A stretch of 64,000 nucleotides of DNA, from NCBI GenBank assembly GCA_965215295.1, contig OZ244045.1, positions 496,001-560,000 on the forward strand. Reading direction: 5' to 3'. The notes beneath the pieces were generated by a model. It was given only the letters and a program-made list of their open reading frames with translations. It had not been told where the DNA came from and did not search any database. Shown one piece after another: positions 32,695 to 42,050 of the stretch. This DNA comes from HK1 sp965215295 (GTDB lineage Bacteria > Pseudomonadota > Gammaproteobacteria > HK1). How positions within the stretch are numbered: the first letter of the stretch is position 1; each line of letters begins with the position of its first letter. A program made the translations under genes and the position numbers.

Positions 32695-33492
32695 GGGTCC
32701 GGCGAGACCGGCGGGTCCGGCGAGTTCGGCCAGACAGTCGTCGGCGAGCGGCTCGATGGCCCGGAAGTCGCGGTGCGCGACCCACTCCGGGCGCTTGAAC
32801 CGGCGGATGTGGTTGTCCACGTGACAGAGCGAGAGGTACACGATGCAGCGGTTGAAGGGGCTGATGTTCGGGGCGCTCGCGTGCACCAGGGTGGAGGCGA
32901 AGACGATCATGCTGCCCGCGGGTCCGGTGGGGGCCACGCACCCGCCTTCCTCGGCCAGCCGCGTCACCGTGGCGCGATCGAGGGTCCACAGGGGGTAGCT
33001 CGTCGTCTCGAGGTCGTGCCCGGCCTCGAACACCCCCTGCCGGTGGCTCTTCGGGAGGAACAGCAGCGGTCCGTTGGCGGCGCTCACCTCGTCGAGGAAC
33101 ACCGCGATGTTCATCGCGCGAGGCTCCGGCATCTCGTCGTCGCGGTGCCACGTGCCGAAGTCCTGGTGCCACTGCCAGACATCGCCGTCGAACGCGGCCT
33201 TGGCGTTGACCTTGTACTGGTGCATGTACACCGGGCCGTCGACGAGCTGCATCACCGGCTCGATGAGGCGCGGGTGGCGCCCGAGGCGGTGGAACGCCTC
33301 ATGGTAGGTGTGCGCGGCGAACGCGGTGCGCGCGACTCCGCTCGACTCGCGCCACACCTCCTTGCGGTCCATGGCGTAGACCTCGGCCGCGGCTTGGCGC
33401 AGCACCGCGACCTCCCCGGCCGAGAAGCACGAGGGCCAAAACAGGTACCCCTGCTCGTTGAACCGTGCGATTTCTGCGTGGGTCAGCTTCAT
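32662..33492 (-). CDS. Phytanoyl-CoA dioxygenase (PhyH) family protein
   Basis: A 276-residue Fe(II)/2-oxoglutarate oxygenase. The metal triad is visible: His109 and Asp111 in WQWHQDFGTWH, and His204 in STLVHASAPN. NGPLLFLPKSHRQGVFE matches the PhyH core. It hydroxylates a small organic or acyl substrate that cannot be identified. Its ATG at 33492 has GAGGAGG upstream. The C-terminal 20 residues (ELAGPAGLAGPAE and on) are repetitive and extend into the 78-bp repeat array. It is probably the first gene of the operon with the oxidoreductase, amidase and UAAP1. Confidence 0.88.
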   Translation of the reverse strand: MKLTHAEIARFNEQGYLFWPSCFSAGEVAVLRQAAAEVYAMDRKEVWRESSGVARTAFAAHTYHEAFHRLGRHPRLIEPVMQLVDGPVYMHQYKVNAKAAFDGDVWQWHQDFGTWHRDDEMPEPRAMNIAVFLDEVSAANGPLLFLPKSHRQGVFEAGHDLETTSYPLWTLDRATVTRLAEEGGCVAPTGPAGSMIVFASTLVHASAPNISPFNRCIVYLSLCHVDNHIRRFKRPEWVAHRDFRAIEPLADDCLAELAGPAGLAGPAESPRPAAVA

Positions 33493-33893
33493 GACGCATC
33501 CTCCTCGATCGTTCGGAGCGTACCCGCAACCATGCTCCGCGGCGTTCGATGATCGGAATCGCTTCCTGGCGCTGTGTACTCGATCCCCCTCGACCCGCCT
33601 CCATCCCCCTCCATTCGCGCCGGTTCGGCGAAGGCCCGGTCCGGCCGATCGATCGATCGACGCCGGCGGGAGCCGCGCGATCCGCGCGGGGATTGTACCG
33701 CGAGGGGCGCGGCGGCGAGCCGGCCGATCCCGGACGCCGCCACGACGGAAGGCGCCGGAGGGCGACACCACGGGCCATACGGCCGGCCTTGCGGATACAA
33801 TCGCGGCCGAAGACACCCGCTCGCGCATGGCGGCGCGCCGTGGACGCTCCGCGCCCCCGCCCGTTGCCGGGCCCACATCAGGGACGATTCCGA
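33493..33893. other. Divergent intergenic region between phyH and the M50 protease
   Basis: These 401 bp hold the promoters of two divergent genes. A -10-like TACAAT lies at about 33796-33801, reading towards the protease. A GATCGATCGATCGA run occurs near 33647-33660. No gene is supported here. Confidence 0.4.
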
Positions 33894-34583
33894 GTGCTGG
33901 AACATCTCTCGGCGTTGATGTACTCCGCTTCGATCTGGGTGCTGCCCGTGGTCACCGCGATCACCCTGCACGAGGCGGCGCACGGGTGGGTGGCATGGAA
34001 GCTCGGGGACGATACCGCGAAGCGTTCGGGCCGGGTCAGCTTCAATCCCGCGCGGCACGTCGATCCCTTCGGCACCCTGGTCGTGCCCGGGGTCCTGCTG
34101 GCGATGCAGGCGCCGTTCCTGTTCGGCTACGCGAAGCCGGTGCCGGTCGATTTCGCCCGCCTTCGCCAGCCGCGACGCGACATGATCCTGGTGGCCGCGG
34201 CCGGTCCCGGGAGCAACCTCGCGATGGCGTACCTCGCGGCCCTCCTGATGTACGCCATCGTGCTGTTTCCCGAGGTCGCGAAGCCCTGGCTGTACGAGAA
34301 CCTCAAGAATGCGCTACTGCTGAACGTGGTGCTCGCGGTATTCAACATGCTGCCCCTTCCGCCGCTGGACGGAGGCAGGGTGGTGCTGGGGCTGCTGCCG
34401 GGCAAGCTCGCGGCGCCCTATGCGAATCTCGAACGCTACGGCTTGGCCATCATCATCGGGCTGCTCATCGTGCCGCCCCTCATCGGCATGCAGATCGGCA
34501 TGAAGCTCGACCTGCTTCCGTGGCTGATTCTGACGCCGGTGGACATCCTCATCGATGCGATCCTGACCCTCGCGGGGCACTGA
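33894..34583 (+). CDS. Site-2 protease-like M50 metallopeptidase (FwdE/YfgC-type membrane protein)
   Basis: A 229-residue inner-membrane protein of the M50 family. The zinc-binding HExxH reads TAITLHEAAHGWVAW, inside the first hydrophobic region. The second conserved motif, NMLPLPPLDGGRV, supplies the third ligand. Four to five hydrophobic segments are evident, among them GSNLAMAYLAALLMYAIVLF and GLAIIIGLLIVPPLIGM. It has no PDZ domain, so it is the short form and not RseP. GTG 33894 is favoured because AGGGA lies about 10 nt upstream; ATG 33918 is also possible. The substrate is unknown. Confidence 0.85.
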   Translation: MLEHLSALMYSASIWVLPVVTAITLHEAAHGWVAWKLGDDTAKRSGRVSFNPARHVDPFGTLVVPGVLLAMQAPFLFGYAKPVPVDFARLRQPRRDMILVAAAGPGSNLAMAYLAALLMYAIVLFPEVAKPWLYENLKNALLLNVVLAVFNMLPLPPLDGGRVVLGLLPGKLAAPYANLERYGLAIIIGLLIVPPLIGMQIGMKLDLLPWLILTPVDILIDAILTLAGH

Positions 34584-34618
34584 CCGCGGCGGCGAGGCCC
34601 CGGCCGGCGCCCGTGCGA

Positions 34619-34957
34619 TCAGCCGCGCACCAGCCGCTCCTTCGGGGGCACGGTGTCGCAGGCGAGGTCACGGATGCGGCGCTTGTTCGCGAGCGGCTCC
34701 AGCACCGTCTCTCCCGGCTTCAGCCGTTCGGTGCACGCGTAGCCGTTCTTCCCGTCGATCCGCATCACGCATTCCTTGCACACGTTCGCATTGATGCACG
34801 CGAACCGGAACGCGAGGCCCGGGTCGGCGTGCTCGCGGATCCGGATCAGGCCGTCGAGGATCGACTGTCCCGGGGTGTAGGGGACTTCGAACGTCTCGAA
34901 CCGGTCCGCGTCCCCGGGTCCACCGCGGGCGATCCTCAGCACCGCGACCGTGCTCAT
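34619..34957 (-). CDS. 2Fe-2S protein resembling the N-terminal domain of SdhB/FrdB
   Basis: A 112-residue ferredoxin-like protein. It has FEVPYTPGQSILDGLIRIRE, the typical SdhB N-domain, and a 2Fe-2S cysteine set in ACINANVCKECVMRIDG with a final Cys in GYACTERL. The C-terminal 4Fe-4S/3Fe-4S domain of true SdhB is absent. It follows the flavoprotein gene on the same strand and probably carries its electrons. Starting at ATG 35068 would overlap the flavoprotein stop by ATGA but adds 37 Arg-rich residues unlike the family, so ATG 34957 is preferred. Confidence 0.8.
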   Translation of the reverse strand: MSTVAVLRIARGGPGDADRFETFEVPYTPGQSILDGLIRIREHADPGLAFRFACINANVCKECVMRIDGKNGYACTERLKPGETVLEPLANKRRIRDLACDTVPPKERLVRG

Positions 34958-35064
34958 GCCGCCATGACCCCGGTGGCGCTGCGAGGCGACTCGTTGCCGT
35001 CCACGGCTTCCCCTTGCGCTCGGCCGGCGCGACGCGGGGGCGGTTCGGCGCGTCGAGGTCCCGT

Positions 35065-36798
35065 TCATGCCACGGCGCCCTCGTGGGCAGCCGGGACGAA
35101 GCGGGAGGCGAGGGCGCCGCCGCGTTCGAGGATCTCCTGATTGGACCGGAATCCGTCGGAGGTCTCCGGGAAGTCGTCGCGCTGGTGCGCGCCGCGGCTT
35201 TCCTCGCGGGCGAGGGCCGCGGTCGTCACCGCCTCGGCCACCAGCAGTGCCGAGCGAAGCTCGTGCCGGTCGGCAAGCTCGATCGCGAACGCGCAGTCGC
35301 CGGACACCGGGACTCGCCGGAGATCATCGGCCCGCATCGCACGGATGCGTTCGAGGGCGGCCGTCAATCCGGCACGATTCCTGAACGGTCCGACCTGTCC
35401 CCACATGAGTCGGCGGAGCTCCCGCATGAGCGCGATGGCGCTCGGGCCGCTCTCCGTCCCGCGTGGCCTCGGCTCCGCCGCTTCGCGCGTGGCCCGCGCG
35501 GCGCGCGCATCCCACCCTCCGGCATGACTCCCGGCGAGCCGCGCCGCTTCGCGCCCGGCGATCTCGCCGTACACCAGCGCTTCGCTGATCGCATTGCCCG
35601 AGAGCCGGTTCGCGCCGGCCGCCCCGCCGACCGCCTCGCCCGCCGCGTAGAGGCCCGCCACGGTGGTCCGCATGAAGGCATCCACCTTCACCCCGCCCAT
35701 GTGGTAGTGCGCGATGGGCGCCACCTCCACCGGCTTGCGGGTGAGATCGATGCCGTTGTTCAGCAGCCGATCGATCACCGGCCCGAAGGCGGCGCGCAGG
35801 TCCGCCTCGGGCAGGTGGGTGAACGACAGCCAGGCCCCGCCCGACGGCGAGCCGCGACCCGCCTCGACCTCGCGGCAGATTGCGTGGGTCGCGAGATCGC
35901 GGGTCGCCGTGTACTTGCCGCCGTCCTCGCCTCCGTACCGATCGATGAACTCCTCCATCGCGCCATTGAGCAACCGGCCGCCGAGCTTGTACCGGAACGG
36001 GTCCCACATGATGGGGTCCATCCCGACGAGGCGCGGCGCCAAGTGGCCGATCGGGAAGAACTGCACGAACTCCATGTCCACGAGCGCCGCGCCCGCCCGC
36101 AGGGCCAGCGCATGGCCTTCGCCCGCCATGTTGTTCGAGGCGCTCGACCGCGCGTAGAGCTTGGTGAGTCCGCCGGTCGCGATCACGGTGGCTCCGGCCG
36201 CGATGTCGATCTCCGCGCCGTCCTCCAGCGCGAAGGCGAGCGCCCCGCGCACCGAGCCGTCCTTCACCACCAGATCGGTGATCGCGACGTTGCTGAGCGT
36301 GCGAATGCCGGCGGTCCTTCCCACACGCTTGCGCAAGGTCCCGGCCACCGCCGGCCCGGTGTTCAGGAAATCCACGTAGCAGCAGCGCCGGCGGCGGTGG
36401 CCGGGCGCCGTCACCTGGCGGATGTGGCCGGTGGGGCCATCCACGCGGGCCCAGCCGACCCCCCAGCCGTCCATCTCCCGCATCCGCTCGGGCGCGGCCC
36501 GGCACAGTACCTCGGCGAGCGTGGCGTCGCAGAGCCCGCGTCCCGCCGCGAGGGTGTCGGCAAGATGGTCTTCCCAAGTGTCCGGCTCCTGCTCGGCGAG
36601 GGCCGCGGCGACGGTCATCTGCGCCATGACCGTCGCTCCGCCGCGCCCGATCATGTTCTTGTCGGCGAGGATGACCCCGGCGCCGACCCGCGCCGCCGCG
36701 ATTGCGGCGTACATGCCGGCGCCGCCCGCGCCGACGACGAGGACGTCGGTGGAGAGGAGCGGTCGCTCCGCGGAGCGCCGGGGTGGCGTCCGCTTCAT
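35065..36798 (-). CDS. FAD-binding SdhA/FrdA/AprA-like flavoprotein
   Basis: A 577-residue flavoprotein. The dinucleotide-binding motif is DVLVVGAGGAGMYAAIAAA near the N-terminus. The FAD contacts GATVIATGGLTKLYARSSA and AAGEAVGGAAGANRLSGNAI are present, with HYHMGGVKVD in the active-site region. It resembles succinate dehydrogenase/fumarate reductase catalytic subunits. No membrane-anchor subunit genes are nearby, and its partner is a one-domain 2Fe-2S protein, so it is probably not the respiratory enzyme. The natural substrate is unknown. Confidence 0.85.
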   Translation of the reverse strand: MKRTPPRRSAERPLLSTDVLVVGAGGAGMYAAIAAARVGAGVILADKNMIGRGGATVMAQMTVAAALAEQEPDTWEDHLADTLAAGRGLCDATLAEVLCRAAPERMREMDGWGVGWARVDGPTGHIRQVTAPGHRRRRCCYVDFLNTGPAVAGTLRKRVGRTAGIRTLSNVAITDLVVKDGSVRGALAFALEDGAEIDIAAGATVIATGGLTKLYARSSASNNMAGEGHALALRAGAALVDMEFVQFFPIGHLAPRLVGMDPIMWDPFRYKLGGRLLNGAMEEFIDRYGGEDGGKYTATRDLATHAICREVEAGRGSPSGGAWLSFTHLPEADLRAAFGPVIDRLLNNGIDLTRKPVEVAPIAHYHMGGVKVDAFMRTTVAGLYAAGEAVGGAAGANRLSGNAISEALVYGEIAGREAARLAGSHAGGWDARAARATREAAEPRPRGTESGPSAIALMRELRRLMWGQVGPFRNRAGLTAALERIRAMRADDLRRVPVSGDCAFAIELADRHELRSALLVAEAVTTAALAREESRGAHQRDDFPETSDGFRSNQEILERGGALASRFVPAAHEGAVA

Positions 36799-36883
36799 CC
36801 CGGGCAGGGGGCGACGCGCCGCGAGGGCGAGGGCGCGGTGCCTTGCGGCCGCATCGAATCCGCGGGCGGGTTCCGGCTCGACA

Positions 36884-38032
36884 TTACCGCACCGTGCGGG
36901 CGAAGGCGCGGATGTCCTCGATCAGCAGATCCGGCTCCTCCATCGCCGCAAAGTGGCCGCCGCGGGGCATCTCCGTCCAGCGGGTCACGTTGTAGAGCCG
37001 CTCCACGTAGCTGCGCGGCGGCCACGCCAGCAGCTCCTCCGGGAAGAGCGCGCATCCCGTCGGCACCTCGACGCGCCTGCCTTCGGGCGACAGCACGCGC
37101 CCGCCTTCCTCGCGCCGGCCGTAGTAGATCCAGCTCGCGGTGTTGAAGGTCCGGGTGACCACGTAGATCATGACGTTGGTCAGCAGCTCGTCCTTGGTGT
37201 AGACGCTTTCGATGTCGTCGCCCTCGGTGTCCGACCACGAGTTGAGCTTCTCGACGATCCAGGCGGCGACGCCGACCGGGCTGTCCATCATCGCGTAGCT
37301 CAGCGTCTGCGGCTTGGTCGCCTGCTGGATGCGGTAGCCGTTCTCGAGCGCCTGCTCTTTCTCGAATCGCTCGGCCCAGGCTTCCTCCTCCGCGCCTTGC
37401 GGCCCCCTGGCGTCGCGCATCGTCAGAATGTTGATGTGAATGGCGCGACAGGCCGGAGCGTGCTCGTAGCCGAGCCAACTGGAGATGGCGCCTCCCCAGT
37501 CGCCGCCCTGGGCCACGTAGCCGTCGTATCCCAGGACCCCGGTCATCAGCCCGGCGAACAGGCCCGCCATCGCGCGCGGTCCGATCGGGCGTGACGGACG
37601 GCCGGAGAAGCCGAATCCCGGCAGCGAAGGCGCAATCACGTCGAAGGCGTCCGCCTCGCTGCCCCCGAAGCGTTCGGGATGGGCAAGCGGCCCGATGATC
37701 TCGAGGAACTCGGCCACCGAGCCGGGCCAGCCGTGGGAGACGAGCAGCGGCAGGGGCGCCGGACCGCTGCCCCTCTCGTGGATGAAATGGATGTCGATGC
37801 CTTCCACCGGCGCCGTGAAGTGCGGGAACCGATTGAGCCTCTCTTCCTGTGCCCGCCAATCGAACTCCTCGATCCAGTAGGCGCAGAGCTCCTTCATGTA
37901 GTCGAGGTTGGCGCCGTAGGCCCAGCCGCCGTCGTCCGGCATCTCGTGCCAGACGTAGCCGGCCACCCTGGCGCGGATGCGATCGAGCACTTCGTCGGGG
38001 ATTTCGATTCGAAAGGGCCTGGGTGAAGTCAT
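36884..38032 (-). CDS. Epoxide hydrolase (alpha/beta hydrolase with EHN domain)
   Basis: A 382-residue enzyme. The N-terminal EHN region (FRIEIPDEVLDRIRARVAGY) precedes the alpha/beta core. The oxyanion-hole motif is VSHGWPGSVAEF, the nucleophile Asp is in AQGGDWGGAISS and the catalytic His is in PRGGHFAAMEEP. It opens epoxides to diols, perhaps as detoxification or in the catabolism of hydrophobic compounds. An in-frame GTG at 38044 is an alternative start. It lies between the flavoprotein gene and the RND exporter gene, all on the minus strand. Confidence 0.92.
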   Translation of the reverse strand: MTSPRPFRIEIPDEVLDRIRARVAGYVWHEMPDDGGWAYGANLDYMKELCAYWIEEFDWRAQEERLNRFPHFTAPVEGIDIHFIHERGSGPAPLPLLVSHGWPGSVAEFLEIIGPLAHPERFGGSEADAFDVIAPSLPGFGFSGRPSRPIGPRAMAGLFAGLMTGVLGYDGYVAQGGDWGGAISSWLGYEHAPACRAIHINILTMRDARGPQGAEEEAWAERFEKEQALENGYRIQQATKPQTLSYAMMDSPVGVAAWIVEKLNSWSDTEGDDIESVYTKDELLTNVMIYVVTRTFNTASWIYYGRREEGGRVLSPEGRRVEVPTGCALFPEELLAWPPRSYVERLYNVTRWTEMPRGGHFAAMEEPDLLIEDIRAFARTVR

Positions 38033-38151
38033 GTCGATGCTCACGGTGTGTCCCGGCCGCCGATGCTCCTGCGCCGGGACCGGCTGCCCATGGGAGGCAC
38101 GGAAACAAACCTGCGAGTGCGGAACGGCTCCTGGAAAGGCACGTCACGATT

Positions 38152-40527
38152 CTACCGATGTCGTTCAGCCCGCCGATTCGGCCTGACCAGCCACGCGCCG
38201 AGCGCGGGCAGCAGCACCACCGCGCCGACCATGTTGACGAGGAACATGAACGTCAGCACCGTGCCCATGTCGGCCTGGAACTTGAGGGGTGCCACGATCC
38301 AGGTCGCGACCCCCGCCGCCAGGGTGAGGCCGGTGAGCACCACGCCGGCGCCGGTGGTGGCCAGGGTGCGCTCGTAGGCCGCGGCGAAGTCGAGCCCTTC
38401 CGCGAGATGGGCGCGCAGCCGCCCGTAGATGTAGATCCCGTAGTCCACCCCGATCCCCACCCCGAGCGCCACCACCGGCAAGGTGGAGATCTTGAGCCCG
38501 ATCTCCAGCAGCGCCATGAGCGCGTAGGCGAGCAGGGAGACCACCGCGAGCGGCACGATGATGCACACCGTCGCCCCCACCGAGCGGAAGGAGAGCAGGC
38601 ACAGTGCGATCACCGCGGCGTAGACGTAGCCGAGGATCGGGAACTGCGACGCCTCGACCTCCTCGTTGGTCGCCGCCATCACCCCGACGTTGCCGGCGGC
38701 GAGCCGGAAGGCGATGCGCTCGTCGGCGTCGGGGTACGCGGCGCGGAAGCCTTTCACCGCGGCGACGATGCGCTCGATGGTCGCGGCCTTGTGGTCGGTG
38801 GTGAAGATCGACACCGGCATCACGCTGCAATCGGTGTTGATCAGGCCGCTACCCGTCGGCACCGGGGAGACCGCCTGCACGAGGGTGTAGTGGTTGCGCG
38901 GCAGGGTGCGCCACTTGAGGTTGCCCTCGTTCCAGCTCGCATTGATGTTGCGGGCGACGCCGGCGAGCCCGAGCACCGACTGGACGCCGTCCACGTTGCG
39001 CATGTGCCATTCGAAGTCGTCGAGGGTGCGCATCACCCCGTAGTCGATGCAGCCCTCCGCCACCGTCTCCGCGATCACCGTCAGGACGTCCACGCCGATC
39101 TCGAAGCGCTCGGTGATCACGGCGGTGTCGAGGTTGTAGACGGAGTCCGCGCGCAGCTCCGGCACGCCCCGGTGCTCGTCGCCCACCCGGACCTCGGGAG
39201 CAAGGTGCGCGCCGGCCGCGAACAGCACCGCGGCGACGCCGATCGCCACCGCGGCGGGGCCCCGGTGCGCGACCCGCGCGATCCGCGCCCACATCGGGCG
39301 CAGGAAGTCGTCCCTTGCGCGCGCGGCGCGGCGCTCGGCGTCGTCCGCCTCGAAGTACGAGAGGAGCACCGGCAGCAGCGCCAGGTTGGTGAGGATGATC
39401 GCGGCGACCCCGAGGCTCGCGGTGACCGCGATCTCCTGGATGACCCGCACCTCGATGAAGGAGATGGTGACGAAGCCGACGGAGTCCGAGGCGAGCGCCA
39501 CCGTGCCCGGCAGCAGCAGGCGGCGGAAGCTCGCCCGCGCGGCGTCGAGGCCGCTCGCCCCGCCGATCACCTCCGCGCGCACCGCGCTCACCATCTGCAC
39601 CCCGTGGCTGACCCCGATCGCGAACACCAGGAACGGCACCAGGATGGACATCGGATCGACGCCGAAGCCGAGCGCGGTGAGCCCGCCGAGCTGCCACACC
39701 ACCGCCACCAGGGAGCACGCGAGCGGCGGCACGGTCAGGCGGACCGACCGGGTATGGGCGTAGACGAACAGGGCGGTGACGAGGAAGGCGAGGCCGAAGA
39801 ACGCCATCACCCGGGTCGCGCCCGCCGCGATGTCCCCCACCAGCTTGGCGAACCCGATGACGTGCACGTCCACGTGCACGTCCATGTCGGCGCGCATCCC
39901 GGCCTCGCGGCGGATGCGCTCCAGCTCGTGCGCGACCTCGATGTAGTCGAGCCGCTCGCCGGTGTTCGGATGGAACTCCTGGAGCTTGCCGCTGACGAGC
40001 GCGCCGGTGAAGTCGTTCGCCACCAGGCGGCCGACGATGCCCGCCTTGATGATGTTCTCGCGCACCCGCGCGAAGCCGGCCTCGGTCGGCTCGAAGTCCG
40101 CCGGGACCACGTTGCCGGCGTTGATGCCGTCCTCCACCACTTCGAGGAAGCGCACGTTCGGGGTGAGCACCGAGTACACCTGGGTCCGGTCGATGCCGGG
40201 CAGGAAGAACATCGCGTCGGTCACTTCGCGCAGCGTGGCGAAGAATTCGGGCGTGAACATGTCGCCGCGGCGCGCCACCAGCGCGATCACCACGCGGTCC
40301 GCGCCGCCGAACTCGTTCCGGTGCTCCAGGAACGTCTGCATGTACTCGTGCTCGAGCGGCACCAGCTTGGTGAAGCCGGCGTCGACCCGCAGCCCCGTCG
40401 CGAGCCACGCCATCGCCAGGGTGGCGAGCGCGAATCCCGCGAGCACGAGGCGGCGGCGGGCGAACAGGAGCCGCTCGACGCGATCCGTGAGCGAAGCCCG
40501 GATGGGGGAAGGCGGGGCGCCGGGCAT
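38152..40527 (-). CDS. RND-superfamily exporter, MMPL type
   Basis: A 791-residue inner-membrane protein with two repeats, each one TM helix, a large periplasmic loop and five TM helices. N-terminal helix: LVLAGFALATLAMAWLATGL. The core shows FLVFAIGVSHGVQMVSAVRA in the first half and ALGVGIGVDYGIYIYGRLR in the second, both typical of MMPL/HpnN-like lipid or hydrophobe transporters. The gene begins 5 bp after the antitoxin remnant. With the DUF1302, DUF1329 and YCF48 genes upstream it probably forms an envelope transport system. Confidence 0.9.
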   Translation of the reverse strand: MPGAPPSPIRASLTDRVERLLFARRRLVLAGFALATLAMAWLATGLRVDAGFTKLVPLEHEYMQTFLEHRNEFGGADRVVIALVARRGDMFTPEFFATLREVTDAMFFLPGIDRTQVYSVLTPNVRFLEVVEDGINAGNVVPADFEPTEAGFARVRENIIKAGIVGRLVANDFTGALVSGKLQEFHPNTGERLDYIEVAHELERIRREAGMRADMDVHVDVHVIGFAKLVGDIAAGATRVMAFFGLAFLVTALFVYAHTRSVRLTVPPLACSLVAVVWQLGGLTALGFGVDPMSILVPFLVFAIGVSHGVQMVSAVRAEVIGGASGLDAARASFRRLLLPGTVALASDSVGFVTISFIEVRVIQEIAVTASLGVAAIILTNLALLPVLLSYFEADDAERRAARARDDFLRPMWARIARVAHRGPAAVAIGVAAVLFAAGAHLAPEVRVGDEHRGVPELRADSVYNLDTAVITERFEIGVDVLTVIAETVAEGCIDYGVMRTLDDFEWHMRNVDGVQSVLGLAGVARNINASWNEGNLKWRTLPRNHYTLVQAVSPVPTGSGLINTDCSVMPVSIFTTDHKAATIERIVAAVKGFRAAYPDADERIAFRLAAGNVGVMAATNEEVEASQFPILGYVYAAVIALCLLSFRSVGATVCIIVPLAVVSLLAYALMALLEIGLKISTLPVVALGVGIGVDYGIYIYGRLRAHLAEGLDFAAAYERTLATTGAGVVLTGLTLAAGVATWIVAPLKFQADMGTVLTFMFLVNMVGAVVLLPALGAWLVRPNRRAERHR

Positions 40528-40532
40528 CGGAG

Positions 40533-40787
40533 CTATCCCGTTCCCGACCGTTTCGGAGCCCGTGCCGGCGTGATCCCTCCTGTCCGATCCCGGGTGGGAT
40601 CGCACGCCTGACGGAGCGCGCGCAAGGTCATCTCCTCCGTGATCAGTTCGCGCGCGCGGGCCTCAACCTCTACGTGCAGCGCCGGGAGGGTGTGCCGACG
40701 GTCCGTGATCAGTTCGCGCGCACGGGCCTCGACTTCCTCTCGCTCCTCCTTTGGAAGTCGGTTCAGGACTTCCTGTAGTGGTCGCAT
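40533..40787 (-). pseudogene. Truncated XRE-type antitoxin N-terminus with internal duplication
   Basis: An 84-residue reading from an ATG with AGGAGAGA upstream. MRPLQEVLNRLPKEEREEVE and ARARELI resemble the start of small XRE antitoxins, which continue as EEMTLRxLR into a helix-turn-helix. Here EVEARARELIT occurs twice (an in-frame 66-bp-period duplication). After TLRALRQA the HTH is replaced by unrelated residues rich in Arg, Thr and Gly. No toxin gene is evident beside it. It is probably non-functional as a repressor but remains in the transport operon. Confidence 0.55.
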
Positions 40788-40939
40788 CTTCTCTCCTCGT
40801 AGCTCCCGGTTGTGCCACATGTTCATCGAATCGCCGATCAGCCTCCATGTCGAGGCGCCGGTCCCCGCCGTGAGGCCGAACCGCGAGTACGGGTCGGTGG
40901 CGGCAAGCACGCTGCCTGGCAGGACGAGGCGGTGCGCGA

Positions 40940-41929
40940 TCAGTCGGAGTCGTTCGATCCCGGCCAGCGCCGGACGCCGAACTCGCCGATCAGCAGCACG
41001 CCGCCGTCGTCGAGCGGCAGCGCGGCCGAGATGCCCTGGCGTGACGGAAGCCGCCCGGGCGACACGCTGCGCCCGCCGTCCCGGCTGGTGAGGAAAGTCC
41101 CTTCGAGACCGGTGATCAGCACCCGGTCGGCGCCCACCCGCACGGCGTCGGTCAGGGTCGCGTGGGTCGCGGTGTCCACCCGCGTCCAGCTCTCGCCCGC
41201 GTCCTCGGAGCGGAACAGGCGTCCCCTGAGTCCGAACAGCAGCACCCGGCCCTCGTCGAGGACGAGTGCGCCGAACCACGAGCCGGCGTAGGGGGAGGGC
41301 AGCACCCTCCACGTGCCGCCGCCGTCGTCGGAGCGGTACACGGTCCCCGCCTCCGCGGCGATGAACAGCCGCCGCGGCCCGGCCGGCACGAGCGCGTTCA
41401 GGTGGAAGTCGTCTTCCTCGCTGACGGCGCGTGCGGTCCAGGTGTCCCCGCCGTCCGTGGTGGCGAGGAAGTACCCGTAGGCCCCCACCGCGAAGCCCGT
41501 GCGCCCGTCGCGGAACCACACGTCGAGCAGGGGGCGCTCCTCTTCCGGCGCCCGGTGCACCAGCCGCCACGTGTCGCCGCCGTCCTCGGTGCGCAGGATC
41601 ACCGCGTCGTGCCCGACCGCCCAGCCGGTGCGCTCGTCGTGCATGTGCACCGCGGTGAGCAGGACGCGGACGGGCACCCTGGCCTGCCGCCAGCTCGCAC
41701 CGTTGTCGGTGGAGACGAGGACGTGGCCGCGCTCGCCCACCACCACCAGCCGCGAGCCGGCCGCCGCCCCGTCGAGCAGCAGCGACTCGGCCGCGAGCGG
41801 CGCCTCGACCGCCGGGGCCGGCTCGGAGCGCGCATCCGCCCCGGCCGGGGCGAGGAGCGGCCCGAGCCAGCATCCGAGCCAGCCGAAGAGGAGGGCGGAC
41901 GCGGTCTTCCGCGCGGTCTTCCGGCGCAT
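40940..41929 (-). CDS. YCF48-like beta-propeller protein, exported
   Basis: A 329-residue protein with an N-terminal signal (FGWLGCWLGPLLAPAGADA). At least five BNR/YCF48 repeats follow, of the type TDNGASW, TEDGGDTW, TTDGGDTW, SDDGGGTW and SEDAGESW. The fold is a seven-bladed propeller as in the photosystem II assembly factor Ycf48, though no photosynthesis genes are present. Homologues accompany DUF1302/DUF1329 and RND genes in gammaproteobacteria, and its role there is unknown. Confidence 0.85.
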   Translation of the reverse strand: MRRKTARKTASALLFGWLGCWLGPLLAPAGADARSEPAPAVEAPLAAESLLLDGAAAGSRLVVVGERGHVLVSTDNGASWRQARVPVRVLLTAVHMHDERTGWAVGHDAVILRTEDGGDTWRLVHRAPEEERPLLDVWFRDGRTGFAVGAYGYFLATTDGGDTWTARAVSEEDDFHLNALVPAGPRRLFIAAEAGTVYRSDDGGGTWRVLPSPYAGSWFGALVLDEGRVLLFGLRGRLFRSEDAGESWTRVDTATHATLTDAVRVGADRVLITGLEGTFLTSRDGGRSVSPGRLPSRQGISAALPLDDGGVLLIGEFGVRRWPGSNDSD

Positions 41930-42050
41930 CGCCGCCGGCAAGGGTCCGCGGGTGGGTTCGGTGGAACGCAAGGAGGTCGGCGGCCGATGGCCCCCCTCCG
42001 GGGCGAGGCCCGCGGGACCCCGGCCGGAGCGGGCCGCCGGAACCCCGCGC

